Positions 40,131-50,610 are shown, counted from the stretch's first letter. The stretch: 64,000 nucleotides of DNA from Pezizomycotina sp. ARF18 (GCA_002224055.1 AZLU01000050.1:1-64000); one strand, 5' to 3'. The notes: a model not told the origin generated them from the letters alone. Numbers and translations are program-made.

Positions 40131-41135
40131 TTTACCTTACACAAATAATTAATTCATCCACTTATTTATTAATTATTTTTTAATAACTAGTATCTTTAAT
40201 CTAGAAATTTTAAGATGAACTACACCACCTAGAAATTTGAATATGCACTTACACGCACCCTCACATATATTCTTTTCATTAATTATCTTTTCATTTTTAT
40301 TTATTAATTATCTTGAAAAGTGAAGTGCCTAAAGACGTCTTATAACTAGTTATTAATTCGATTAAGAAAAGTGAAACATCTAAAGGCGTCCTATGAAGAA
40401 TTGTTAATAATATTATTTTTGTTTATTTTAATTTATCAATTTATAATTTTATTTATAATTTACTACTTATTTACTAGCTTTAAAATAAGTATTATTTTAG
40501 AATTCTTCCCAATTAGTTTAATAAAACCCTCCTTCGGAGGAGCGTCTTCGACGTTCTTTAATTAGTACTTCTTTATTATTTATATTCTATATTTGATTAG
40601 TTCCACTTGCTCTGCAAGTGGTTATTAAAAAGAATTCTATTCACTAGTAGTATCTTCGAATATTAGAGTACTTATTATCACTTCGAAACCCCTCTCGGGG
40701 CTTAGTTGTTTGGAATCTCTCCGATTAACAGAGTACTCTGTATTAAAATGATTATGAAGTATTCTATTCATATAAAGTCTACCGAATAACGGAGTACTTA
40801 TCATTAACTTTGAATAAGAATTATTAAGAATTCTATTCATTTAGAGAATGTTCCTTTAAAGAAGTACTTATCAATAATTATTTAAATTGTTTAGTAGGAT
40901 GTCCCTTAAACACTTCGAAGTTAAATAGAATTAAAATTAAAATAAAACTCCTTCGGATTCTCCTAACAAAAATAGACCAATTCAGGCTTGACACGTTTTT
41001 ACAAAATTAGTGTAACACATAAAGCGGAGGATTAAGCATTATAAATTAGATAATTTTAATTAACACATAAAGGCGTCTTATTTAACTTTATTAATAATCT
41101 AATTTTCATTAACTATTTATCTATTATTAATTAAA
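40131..41135. other. Left part of a palindrome-rich block, no gene seen
   Basis: Contains repeated GCGTCTTAT- and CCTCCTTCGGAGGAGC-like motifs and several short inverted repeats (CACTTGCTCTGCAAGTGG at 40605). The texture differs from the flanks: many TCC/CTTCG clusters and few G runs. Confidence 0.5.
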
Positions 41136-41259
41136 GATCTCTAAATTTAAGGGTAAAATATATTTTTGCCTTTGCCTAATTTTTTTTTATTCTAAAAAAA
41201 ATTAGGCTGCAGGCCAGAGGGATAAAAATATTATTCAAGTTCAAATATTGGAGAGATCA
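41136..41259 (+). tRNA. trnI: tRNA-Ile (GAU) with DHE in the anticodon, copy 2, otherwise intact
   Basis: Acceptor GATCTCT/AGAGATC is perfect and differs from 23502 by a compensated pair (T-A to C-G). D arm ATTT-AAGGGTA-AAAT and anticodon stem TATTT/AAATA are complete. The T arm TCAAG/ATTGG has one mismatch. The DHE (41168-41221) splits anticodon G|AU. Confidence 0.7.
41168..41221. repeat. Double-hairpin element inside tRNA-Ile
   Basis: GCCTAATTTTTTTTT..AAATTAGGC and CTGCAGGCCAGAGGG, at the same site as 23528. Confidence 0.85.
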
Positions 41260-42079
41260 TTTCATTTATTTATTCTTTATTATTAATTCAAGATCTTTTA
41301 GTAAAATTCGACACTAGATTTAAAGCCCTGGAATTGTATCAAGTAAAAACTAGAGTCATTTTTACTTTCTATTTTGTTACTTTTATTTTATTTATTTTTT
41401 ATTAAGTACCTTCTTTTATATTGACTTAGTTACTACTATTTTAGTATTTATTATAAATCTTTAGCCCTAGGGCACTACTAAACGGGGAGGAACTCATTTA
41501 AAGTTAGAGATATGCTGGATCTTTAGCTGAGTTGTTTAATAGGTTAGGTGCAATTCCTTTTAAAGATAATTACTTAAGATTACGTATTTACTTTATTTAT
41601 TAGTTTGTTATTCTTTTTTTTAATATAAATAATAAAATCATATTTATTATTAAGAAGGATTATTAAATCAGATTCTATACCTTTATAGTTATTAATTATA
41701 TTATTATTAAGAAGTATAATTAAAGAAAAGTATGCCCCCTTAATAGTTATCTTTTATTATATTATATATCTAAGGTTTATTATTAAATTATAGTTTATAC
41801 CTTAAGAGTTATTAATAGTTTTATTATTAATAGTATTATTAATGAAGAGTATACCTTAATAGTTATATTTTATTTTTATATTATATTATTATTATATATT
41901 TATTATTATTATTATATTATATTATATTAGATTATATATTATTTTTAATATTAAGGTAGATTCACACAGTAGGTATCTTAGACTGATTACAAATTAATTA
42001 ATGGTAAAATAGTTAAACTTAAGTAATTCTAATTAAAGGTAAGAATTAAAACTAAAGCCTTTTTTTTCTAAAAATAAAT
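41260..42079. other. AT-rich spacer with ATT repeats
   Basis: Long TTATTATTA tracts; ATAGTTATT-type and TATTATTAAGAAG repeats occur several times (41625-41850). No gene. Confidence 0.5.
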
Positions 42080-42967
42080 TTATGCTAAAAAAAATTACTG
42101 ACAAATAAAGCAAGAAATCCATTTTCCCCTAATTCACAACTATACATTAATATCAAGTATAAAGCAGAACAACACTTAATTAAGAGTAAAGGTTTAATAC
42201 CTAGCTTAACTTTTTCTTGTAATAACTTATTTTCTACTAGCTTACTTAATAAGATTAACATAAACCCTGTAGTAACATATAACAATGCTAGTACACAGAA
42301 ATTTCTTATTTTAAAAGACAATAAAAATAAGAGTGGTATTTATCAATGAATTAATAAGGAAACAAACGAATGCTACGTAGGAGCAACTTCCAATTTATAT
42401 AAAAGACTTTGCACATATTTTTCCCCACGTACTATTTCAAATTATTTAAAGAAAGCCAATAGCTTGATATTTAGTAATATATTAAAATATGGCTACTCAA
42501 ATTTTACTCTCGTAATACTAGAATATTGTAACACTGAAGATTTAATAAAAAAGAACAGTATTACATTAATCGCTTAAACCCTAAATTAAATATACTAAGG
42601 ATAGCAGGGTCAAGGCTAGGTCATAAACATGATGAAAAAACCCGAGCAAAGATGTCCAGCTTAAAGAAAGGTAAAGCAAGTAAAGCAGGTATAATATGTA
42701 CAAAAGAAACTCGAGAAAAATTATCTAATGCTATGAGAGGCGAAAAGAATCCAATGTACGGAAAACCAAGACCCTTAGGAGCTGGTAGACCAAATCAAGG
42801 TATAATATTATTAGATATAAATAAAATTTTTAAATAAATATGGATCTATTAAAGAAGCAGCTAACGCTACCAAAATAAAACCTAACATTATATCAAATTA
42901 CTTACGAAATAACCAACAAAAACCTTATAAGGGCAAATACATATTTAAACGCTACATTAGTTCATAG
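42080..42967 (+). pseudogene. GIY-YIG homing endonuclease, nearly whole
   Basis: The N-terminal region NKARNPFSPNSQLYINIKY leads to VTYNNASTQKFLILKDNK, SGIYQWINKETNECYVGAT, SNLYKRLCTYF, YGYSNFTLVILEYCNTEDL, YYINRLNPKLNILRIAGS, NUMOD3 repeats (MRGEKNPMYGKPRPLG) and SIKEAANATKIKPNIISNY. Shifts occur at the start, near 42556 and near 42830, all in A runs. C-ending codons are commoner than in sister genes. tRNA-Ile follows 30 bp downstream. Confidence 0.83.
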
Positions 42968-42996
42968 ACTGTTTCCGTTAACGGGAGCAGTTAATA

Positions 42997-43067
42997 GATT
43001 TATTAATTTAATGGTAAAATACGTTTTTGATAAAAACGCTATTCAAGTTCAAATCTTGGAGAAATCA
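42997..43067 (+). tRNA. trnI: tRNA-Ile (GAU), copy 2
   Basis: D arm ATTT-AATGGTA-AAAT, anticodon arm CGTTT-TTGATAA-AAACG, T arm TCAAG-TTCAAAT-CTTGG, acceptor GATTTAT/AGAAATC with one A-G mismatch. Confidence 0.9.
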
Positions 43068-43177
43068 AGTCTACTATTTTATTAGTATCTAATTAATTAA
43101 GTCAAAATTAATTAACTAATCTATTAATTTAGTAGATATAAAAACCTATTAAATTATATTAATCTACATATATTTAA

Positions 43178-43226
43178 TAGGCTATTCGACTTAGAGGTAA
43201 GAATAGTTAAATTAATAGCCTCTTTT
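43178..43226. other. Inverted repeat AGGCTATT/AATAGCCT upstream of ORF236
   Basis: An 8-bp stem encloses about 30 nt and is followed by a T run. Possible RNA hairpin 25 nt before the ORF start. Confidence 0.5.
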
Positions 43227-43246
43227 TCTTAAATTTAAAATTAAAT

Positions 43247-43957
43247 ATGGATAATACTAACAAATTCAAAAGCGAGCCTAAGCTTATTTCATACGAACAA
43301 CAAGGCATTGATAATTTACTTAAAAAAGACATTATTTTAACTTTTACTAGACCAAATAGAAAATTATATGACAGCTGAGACGACACTAAACGATATGCGA
43401 TGTACTCTGCATTCTTTCAAAGAACACTCGAACCGGACACAGAAGTAATGTTACCACTTGGAAAATTATTTATGACTAAAGCCAAAATGATGGGGCTTAA
43501 AAACGTATCTATCTTTACTATTATTAACCCTATAATTAATAAATCAGAAAGAGATTTAACTTACAGAGGTATTTCAAATTTCGAAATTAGAAATTATGAT
43601 CTAAACATAGATTACTGTATTACCGATTGAACAGCTTTTAACGAGCAAAAATTACCTTATATTTTAGATAAGGATCTTGATAAAGAACGTCATAGAATTC
43701 ATAATAGTAATTATATTATTCTTCATTATAAAGGAATAGATTTTCATTATATATATGATTTATTTGCTTATAAAAGTGTTATACTCAGCGGAGGATCTAA
43801 TAATCGTAAAAGAGCTCTATCTTTAGTTAACGCTAAATTAAGCTTATTTTTATCTTGCTTATATGAAGATCACCTGAAAAGAATAGAACAATCATTTAAC
43901 CTAACATTAACTGATTTAGAATTCACTAAGCCTAAACCTACTTCCAGAGGAGCATAA
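43247..43957 (+). CDS. Unidentified intact ORF, 236 residues
   Basis: Open from ATG to TAA with TGA read as Trp twice (DSWDDTK and ITDWTAF). It reads MDNTNKFKSEPKLISYEQQ, IILTFTRPNRKLYDSWDDT, YAMYSAFFQRTLEPDTEVM, LPLGKLFMTKAKMMGLKNV, NKSERDLTYRGISNFEIRN, IILHYKGIDFHYIYDLFAY, VILSGGSNNRKRALSLVNA and DLEFTKPKPTSRGA. No membrane helix, signal or family motif that I recognise; charged and soluble in character. It has no break, unlike nearly every other ORF here. It uses GAC, TAC, AAC, CCG and GCG more than the host genes. Function unknown; possibly plasmid-derived. Confidence 0.8.
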
Positions 43958-46900
43958 AAAAAAAGAGCTTAAGAAATATTATGATTCATTTAAAAGGAGT
44001 ACTTATAGGTAATAAACTTATTAATACTAATTTATTAAAGATTTTATTATTAAATTTTAATTCCCTCTCTTGCAGAGAGGAAATACAAGGCAAATTTTGT
44101 ATTTTTTTTTTATTTTTATTTAATTACAGGTTCCCACGATGGTAATTATCTGTTAAAAATAGTGTTTTCATATACTTGGAACCTTTCGCTTAGGCAAATA
44201 TGAAGTTTTTATTTAATTTTATGGTTAGAATTCTTATTATTTATATATTATCTTTATTAAAGATTAATTTAATTAACTTATATTAAAAGAAAGATTTATT
44301 ATTTATTTATAATAATTACCAACTATTATTAAATTATTCAGTAGTCTATTCAAACAACGAAATTTTAAGCTAATAAATTTAAAATAAAACCTTCTACCGA
44401 AGGAGCTTCCTCTATTAAGAGAGGAAGTACTTAGAACACTTATTTAAAACTATTAACTTATTTTTAATTAAATATGACCTTATTCTATATTTATTCTTCT
44501 TTTATTATTTTAATTCTAGTGTTTATTTGATTAGTATTTATAATCAACTAAATATTAATTTGGAGAAGGTTCCTAATATTATTTATAGTTAAGTAGAATT
44601 ATTAGTTTAAAGTACTTTTTTAATAAACTTCCTATTTGTAAATAGGAAGTAAAATAAATTAGAATTCTTTTTATTTATATTCTTTTTTAATCAAGTATTC
44701 CTTTATTAATTTTATTTTTAATTATTCATTAGGTTCCCTCTCATAAATTTATTAAGAGTTAACTAAGTATTACTTTAAATTTCTATTCATTTAGAAAGGG
44801 TTCCTAATATTATCCATAGTTAAATAAAAATTTATTATTAACTTAATTATGATCATAGTTCCTAACATCACTCTGGAGTTTAATTTTATTTTAAATAATA
44901 CCTCCTTCGTCCCTCAGTCGTAGCTTCCTATTTGTAAATAGGAAGTACTAATATTAAATTATTTATACTCTTTTATTAATAAGTAATTATAATAATTATT
45001 TTACTAAGTAATGCTTTTATTAAGTAATACTTTTATTAGATACTATAATTTTAGTCTTCTTTTATTTATATTATCTATCAATAAGTAATACTAATTATTC
45101 TTTTAATAAGTAAGTTAATAATCATTTATATTATCTTATTGTTAAGTTAGACTAATTTATTTTTTAATAGGCAGTTAATAACTATATATATTATTTAATT
45201 CAATAAGACTTCTAATTACTCTTTTAATAAGTTATCTTCTTTTATTTATATTATCTTCTAATAAGTAACGCTTAAATAAGACTACTATTAAAATTCTCCC
45301 TATAATAAAGTAAGTCTAAAATAAAATTATTTAGAATATTTGTCAATGGAATACTCTTATAATAAACTATTACTTATTAATAAATTAAACTAAAATTATT
45401 ATATTTAAATGATTATTATTTAGTCATGTTTCTTACTTGCGAAGCTAGGAAGTTTATATTATTTGAATATCCCTTGAGGCTATCATTAATTCTTCTTTAA
45501 TATTTATATTATTTAGTTATCTATTCTACTAATTACTTTATTTTTAATTCTCTTTTTATTATTTTCCTGATTTATTAAGTAATACTTTTATTTTATTTAA
45601 TTTAAATTCTACCCTAATAACAATACTTATATAATAAAATTATTTTAAATTACTATTAATAGAATACTATTATTAATAGAATACTACTCTAATAAAGTAT
45701 TATTTATTATCAATAGAATACTATTCTAATAGGTACGTCCTAGTAATAATAATTTATTTAGTTAACCTATTCTTTTATTATCTCTCATTCTTCGATTAGA
45801 GGAGTATTTAATTAAATGATTTTTAAAGGGTTTACCATTAACACTACCTCTCATTCTTCGATTAGAGAACTACTTACTTAATAATATTTTTAATTAGTAC
45901 ACTAGTCACAAGTCCACTCTTCGATTAGAGAAGTGCTTAATTACGCTTAATTAAATTATAAATATAATTTATAATTTAATTAATTGTTGTTTACCATTAA
46001 CACTACCTTCTTTAGTTAACTAGTCATAAGTTTACTCTTCGATTAGAGGAGTGCTTAAATACGCTTTGGAGCACTAATTAAATAAGTAAATTATATTTAA
46101 GTTAATTAATTTATAACTTCCTAATCTACAGATAGGAAGTCTTTTATTATTTATATTCTCTATTTGACTTCCTATCTAGAGATAGGAAGTTATAATAATT
46201 TTATTAATTAACCTATTCTTTTATTATCTCTCATTCTTCGATTAGAGGAGTCTTTAATTAAATCATTTTAAAGGGTTTACCATTAACACTACCTCTCATT
46301 CTTCGATTATAGGAGTACTTAAATACGCTTTGGAGCTCTTCTTACTTCCTATTTAAAAATAGGAAGCTATTTAAGTTAATTAATTATTTTTAACTACTAT
46401 TATACCTCCTATCTAAGATAGGAGGTTATATTCTTTTGATTATCCCTTGAGGCTATTATTATAACTTCTTTAATATTTATATTCTTTATTTGACTTCCTA
46501 TCTAGAGATAGGAAGTTATTATTATTATTAACTTAGTTAAATAAAACCTCCTTCGTTCCTCAGTCGGAGACCCCTCGTTCCTCGGGCTTACCTTTTCCCG
46601 ACCAAATCATTTTTAATATAGTTAATTGACCCCTATATAGAAGTGGTTAAATTAACTTTGAATAAAAGGTTTTGTTCATTGTCCCTTTAATACTCTGAGG
46701 TTAAAGAGAATTATTTTAAATTATTTATCAAAAGATGTACGCCCCACTATCAAAGTATTTATTAAAACTATGATTTAAATTATTTTTCAATAAATATTTT
46801 TCTAATTAAACCTATTATTAGAACGAGAGGGACTATCCTTCCCTCCATTTTGTTTATCTGATTAGCTAATTCCCTTCAATTATTACTTCCTATCTGTAGA

Positions 46901-46985
46901 TTAGGAAGTTATAATTTAGGGGCCCTTAAGCTACTCCGATAGAAAATTCCTCCCTACCTTCCAAGAAGTAGTACGCTGTTTAACT
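43958..46985. repeat. 3-kb palindrome-rich stretch without genes
   Basis: Holds at least nine short palindromes: CTTCCTCTATTAAGAGAGG (44405), ACTTCCTATTTGTAAATAGG (about 44628 and 44928), ACTTCCTAATC..GATAGGAAGT (46120), ACTTCCTATCTAGAGATAGG (about 46166 and 46494), ACTTCCTATTTAAAAATAGG (46343) and ACCTCCTATCTAAGATAGG (46408). Repeats of CATTCTTCGATTAGAGGAGT and TTTACCATTAACACTACCT are spread over 45780-46320. No coding frame. Confidence 0.75.
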
Positions 46986-47170
46986 TATTCGAAGTTTTCA
47001 ACTATTCTCATAAGTTAAAAGCTTGACTGTTTCTTAAAAAAAAATTCTCTCAAAAAGTGTAAATTTTTAGAGTTTAGAGTTAATAATTTTTATAATAAGT
47101 TTTTAATTAATAATTTTATAAGTAATGAGTTTTTATAGTTTATTAATTATAATTTTAGGGATTAGGGATT
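46986..47170. other. Right edge of the block; possible endonuclease 3' end
   Basis: TTCTCTCAAAAAGTGTAA (47044) resembles the last codons of GIY-YIG genes here (TTTTCAAAAAAGTGTAA at 52954; ATTTTTAAAAAAGTGTAA at 17263). This suggests the block split the gene begun at 39750. It is followed by TTATAAGTAATGAG repeats and copy C of the tRNA module. Confidence 0.4.
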
Positions 47171-47241
47171 ATGATATTAGCTTAATGGTAAAGTCCTTCA
47201 TTTCAGATGATGAGATATCTGTTCAATTCAGATGTATCAAT
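47171..47241 (+). tRNA. UCA-anticodon tRNA-like gene, copy C
   Basis: As copy A with GTCC for GTAC before the anticodon stem and acceptor ATGATAT/GTATCAA (G-U). Confidence 0.6.
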
Positions 47242-47480
47242 AAAAAAAAAATTTTTTTTTTATGGCGATTTCTTTAATAATTTAATATATTACTCTGGAA
47301 CGACAGTGCGGAAAGTTAAGTAATTTGATTAATTAATAATTAACTAAAATAGTCTTAGTATATTTCTATTAAATTAGCTTTTAAATTAGAGGTGTACTTA
47401 AGCTTTATAATATCAAAATAATATGTATCATAAAAATGTATATACATCAAATATATTTCAAAAATATGAAAAAATTAACA
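47242..47480 (+). repeat. Leader copy C
   Basis: Carries ACTCTGGAACGACAGTGCGG where copies A and B have the palindrome; the rest as in copy A. Confidence 0.75.
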
Positions 47481-47514
47481 CAAGTAAAAAAAATTTAATT
47501 TTGAATTAAAAAAT

Positions 47515-48420
47515 AAACTCACTTGTTTTTCTACTACTAGTTCAATAAAATTAGATCCTTATTTTATTACTGGGTTTGTTAATAGAAAGGGGTGTTTTCA
47601 ATTAATATTCAAAGATCTACGAATTGAAACACTGGTTGTAGTGTACAAGCAGTATTCTCAATAATTCTTCATCAAAAAGATAGAGCAATTTTAGAACTAA
47701 TTAAATTATATTTTGAAGAAATAGGAAAAATTTATAAACATAGTAAAAACAATCTTCAGTTTAAAGTTACTTCTTTACAGGATTTAATTAAAATCATTGA
47801 TTATTTTAATAAATATCCTTTACTAACTCAAAAATTAGCCTATTTTTAATTATTCAAACAAGCTGTTGAAAAGATGAATCATAAGAAACATTTAACTATT
47901 AAAGGATTACGTTAAATTGTTGCTGTTAAAGTTTCAATGAATAAAGGTTTATCCAAAAATTTAAAAGCAGATTTCTCAGATATTGTACCAGTTAAACCTT
48001 TATTTGTAGATCAAGTTATAAAAAATTCATCTTGAGTTGCTGGATACACCTCCGGTGAAGGGTTGTTTTATTATTAACATAATAAAAAAATTCTTTGACA
48101 AAATTAAAAGAAACTTAAATTAAGGTTTCAAATTACTCAACAGTCGAGATGAGCAATTATTGAAAAATTTAGTTTCTTACTTCGAATGTGGTCATGTCCA
48201 TAATGAAAATATAGGGAATTTCATAGTTATAAAATTTTCTGATATTACTGAAAAATAATTCCTTTTTTAGATAAATATTAAATTGTTGGAGTTAAATCTT
48301 TAGATTTTGTTGATTGATGTAAAGCAGCAGAGCTAATGAAAAAAGGGCACACTTAACGGCTCGGCCAGTGGAGGGTTTGGAAGAAATTAAAGCTCGAAAA
48401 TCGGGGAAGAAGTCTAATTA
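47515..48420 (+). pseudogene. Decayed two-domain LAGLIDADG endonuclease
   Basis: Domain 1: DPYFITGFVNRKGC, IILHQKDRAILELIKLYF and KYPLLTQKLAYF. Domain 2: SSWVAGYTSGEGLFYY-like, SRDEQLLKNLVSYFECGHV and VDWCKAAELMKKGH, then the GC insert GGCTCGGCCAGTGGAGGG inside HLTxEGL. Several breaks. It follows leader copy C. Confidence 0.75.
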
Positions 48421-48479
48421 ATTATTCATTATAGGGTTAGATTTTAGAGTAGTAAGGTAAAAACAGGAGTATTTGAAAT

Positions 48480-48568
48480 AAAAAGTTGATTATTCTTTTT
48501 TTTTTTCATAAAGTTGTATGCTCAGAAGGCTTGAGTTTTCTATTATCGTCTATATAGTAAAAATTTAA
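48480..48568 (+). repeat. Copy of the rps3 3' end and flank
   Basis: AAAGTTGATTATTC, a T run, TTATCGTCTATATAGTAAAA: same module as 36600 and 55748. Confidence 0.75.
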
Positions 48569-48639
48569 AAGGATTTAGTTTAAGTGATAGAATAGTTGTC
48601 TTACACACAATTGTAAAGGTTCGAGTCCTTTAGTTCTTA
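48569..48639 (+). tRNA. trnV: tRNA-Val (UAC), copy
   Basis: Acceptor AAGGATT/AGTTCTT, anticodon arm GTTGT-CTTACAC-ACAAT, T arm AAAGG-TTCGAGT-CCTTT. The D loop reads AAGTGATA and lacks the GG pair. Confidence 0.72.
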
Positions 48640-48698
48640 TATAATATCATGTTTGTCAATAATATGTACAAAAAAAAAAGATATAAATCAATTGTATA

Positions 48699-48771
48699 AA
48701 GGTTATAGCTTAATTGGTAAAGCAAGCTACTCATAATAGCTCAGATGAGTGTTCAATCCATTCTAACCTTA
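48699..48771 (+). tRNA. trnM: tRNA-Met (CAU), first type
   Basis: Acceptor AAGGTTA/TAACCTT perfect, D arm GCTTAATTGGTAAAGC, anticodon arm AGCTA-CTCATAA-TAGCT, T arm GAGTG-TTCAATC-CATTC. A broken copy lies at 17661. Confidence 0.9.
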
Positions 48772-48799
48772 AATATTTTTCCACGAAAAAATAAAAAAT

Positions 48800-49828
48800 A
48801 GTTTTCTTCCAATCAAACTTAACCTCTAAAAATTAAATTAGATCAACCTAATCACAGGATTTGTAGATGGTAAGTGTTTCACGTCTCGGTCAAAGTTCAA
48901 AATTTAAAACCTCACAATCTAAAACCGGTTGTACGGTAAAAGGTATAGAAAATTTTAATTTATTAATTATGGTTTCTAGATTCCCAAAAGGTACCTAAAG
49001 GGCTCCCAAAAGGCACCCAAAGGGAGAGGAAGAGGGGAGAGCGTAGTGCCAACACTAATTAAAAATGGTTTTTAATTATAAAATTTATAAGTAATATGTT
49101 TTAAAAATATAATTTATTTTTTTTTTATTATAAAATTTATAAATAATATGTTTTAAAAATATATAGAAAGGAAACACCTTTAAATTAATTAATTTTAATT
49201 TTAGAAAAAGGTAAATAAATTGACATTGGTCTAGGAACAAATCAAAAACAAATTTGAAAACTCAAAATAACTATTCTCTCTCTTTTAAAAATATAACTTA
49301 TTTACGGTAAGGATCATATATATCTCAGCCGCGTAAAAATCGCTCCGCGAGGGATATAATTTGCTCTATTAAATATAAAAATAATTGATATAGTATGTTC
49401 ACACTTATATTTAATTAAAGTAGAATTGGGGGTGCAATTCCTCATAATTTAGATGAAAAATAAATTCATAAATACGATAGTTGACATATGAACGGCCATG
49501 TGTTCTAGAAAGTGAGAAGTCTCATAGATAAGTATAATTTAGATAATGCAATGCTGAAACAACGACAATAGACGAAAGACGTTCTATGAGGGCGCTTCCT
49601 CCTAGAGGGGCGTTCTTGATTAAATCTCCTAAATCCATGAGCTTTACGATCGTCCTCAGGTATACTATATCTGTTTCCCTCTGGCCTGCAGCCAAGGGGC
49701 AGAGACATATACAATAAAAAAAAATTTAAAAACTCTTAAAATGACTACAAATTAATAGAATTTATTTATTGATATAAAAGGTAGTTTCAATTGAAAGATA
49801 GGTTTCTCGAACAGAGTTTATAAAAAAA
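48800..49828. repeat. Repeat-rich spacer
   Basis: 48830-48935: LAGLIDADG scrap (LDQPNHRICRW-like). 48980-49050: CCCAAAAGGTACC and CCCAAAAGGCACCC direct repeats with GGGAGAGGAAGAGGGGAG. 49040-49215: TATAAAATTTATAAGTAATA units and the AAAGG-AAACA-CCTTT repeat. 49320-49480 is a copy of 35480-35620. 49500-49670 is GC-richer and unexplained. Confidence 0.55.
49677..49699. repeat. GC hairpin of DHE type, alternate orientation
   Basis: CCCTCTGGCCTGCAGCCAAG plus GGG; compare CCCTCTGGCTGCAGGCCAGA at 13428. Confidence 0.65.
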
Positions 49829-49912
49829 AAAGATATAATTTAAATGGTAAAATAAAATATGATATTTAATAATTATTTATATTTTATTCAAGTTCGAAAC
49901 TTGATATCTTCA
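49829..49912 (+). tRNA. tRNA-like sequence, AAAGATA family, copy 5
   Basis: AAAGATA/TATCTTC, D arm ATTTAAATGGTAAAAT, T arm TCAAG-TTCGAAA-CTTGA. A TGATA within the central AT stretch could give GAU in a poor stem. Only 20 nt of nad2-like sequence follow. Confidence 0.42.
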
Positions 49913-50143
49913 TATGCTTTTAATGAGTTTAAGTTTTTTATATTAGAGGTTAACATATTTTAGAGATTAACATATTTTATTAGAGATTTAGTTGTTTTGG
50001 AATGTCGGTAAAACTAAAAAAAAAACAAAAAAAATATTAAAAATTAAATAACTCTAAATTAAAAATTAGACAACCTTCGGGTGGAGATATTTTTTAAACA
50101 CTAAATAAAAAAAAATTTTTTTTATCGAAAAACAAAACTATAA

Positions 50144-50225
50144 ACCCAAGTGCTGAAATTGGTAGACAGAATAAACTTAAACCTTATTGATATAGAATCA
50201 TGAACGTTCAAGTCGTTCCTTGGTA
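50144..50225 (+). tRNA. trnL: tRNA-Leu (UAA)
   Basis: Class II layout, anticodon loop CTTAAAC between ATAAA and CTTAT (innermost A-C), variable arm GATAT..ATC, T arm GAACG-TTCAAGT-CGTTC. The acceptor ACCCAAG/CCTTGGT pairs imperfectly. Paralogue of 2010. Confidence 0.65.
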
Positions 50226-50251
50226 TTAGTTCCCTTTTTGGATATTTGGTA

Positions 50252-50327
50252 ATTCTTTTAGTCTAAATGGTAAAACAAAATATTTCTAGTATTTTTTTTT
50301 TTTCAAATTCAAATCCTGAATAGAACT
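50252..50327 (+). tRNA. tRNA-like, anticodon UCU (Arg?)
   Basis: Anticodon arm AAATA-TTTCTAG-TATTT is perfect and would read AGA/AGG. The acceptor (ATTCTTT/ATAGAAC) and T stem have mismatches. Paralogue of 15707. Confidence 0.45.
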
Positions 50328-50610
50328 GGATTGCCAATCTAGGTAATTATTTTCTCCCCAAAGCGAATAATTTGAGAATTAAAGTATATATTTTGATCAG
50401 CATTGCTTAAAATTTATATTTTATTATTCTTAACAAACCATAATAGTAAATAATTTAAAGATATTAAAAAAAAAAATTAATGCCTAAATTTTTATTAAAT
50501 CTAAGTTTTATTTAAACTATTCTTTATAATATAATTATATATTATAAATATTACTTTGAATATATATAGATTAGTCTCTTTAAAAATGTTAAATTTATCA
50601 TTTACTTTCT
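50328..50610 (+). repeat. Dispersed repeat flank, copy 3
   Basis: TCTAGGTAATTATTTTC, GAGAATTAAAGTATATATTT, GATCAGCATTGCTTAAAAT and TTAACAAACCATAATAGTAA as in 963-1255. Confidence 0.7.

Noticed and set aside
40637-40840. 67-residue frame on the - strand with internal repeats (MNRILxN)
   Set aside because: Repeats derive from direct DNA repeats of the palindrome-rich block; no protein family.
44000-46985. CRISPR array
   Set aside because: Palindromes are not regularly spaced and are not separated by unique spacers of equal length; this is a mitochondrial genome.
49505-49714. 69-residue Arg-rich frame on the - strand
   Set aside because: Product of a GC-richer repeat area including a DHE hairpin; no homology recognised.
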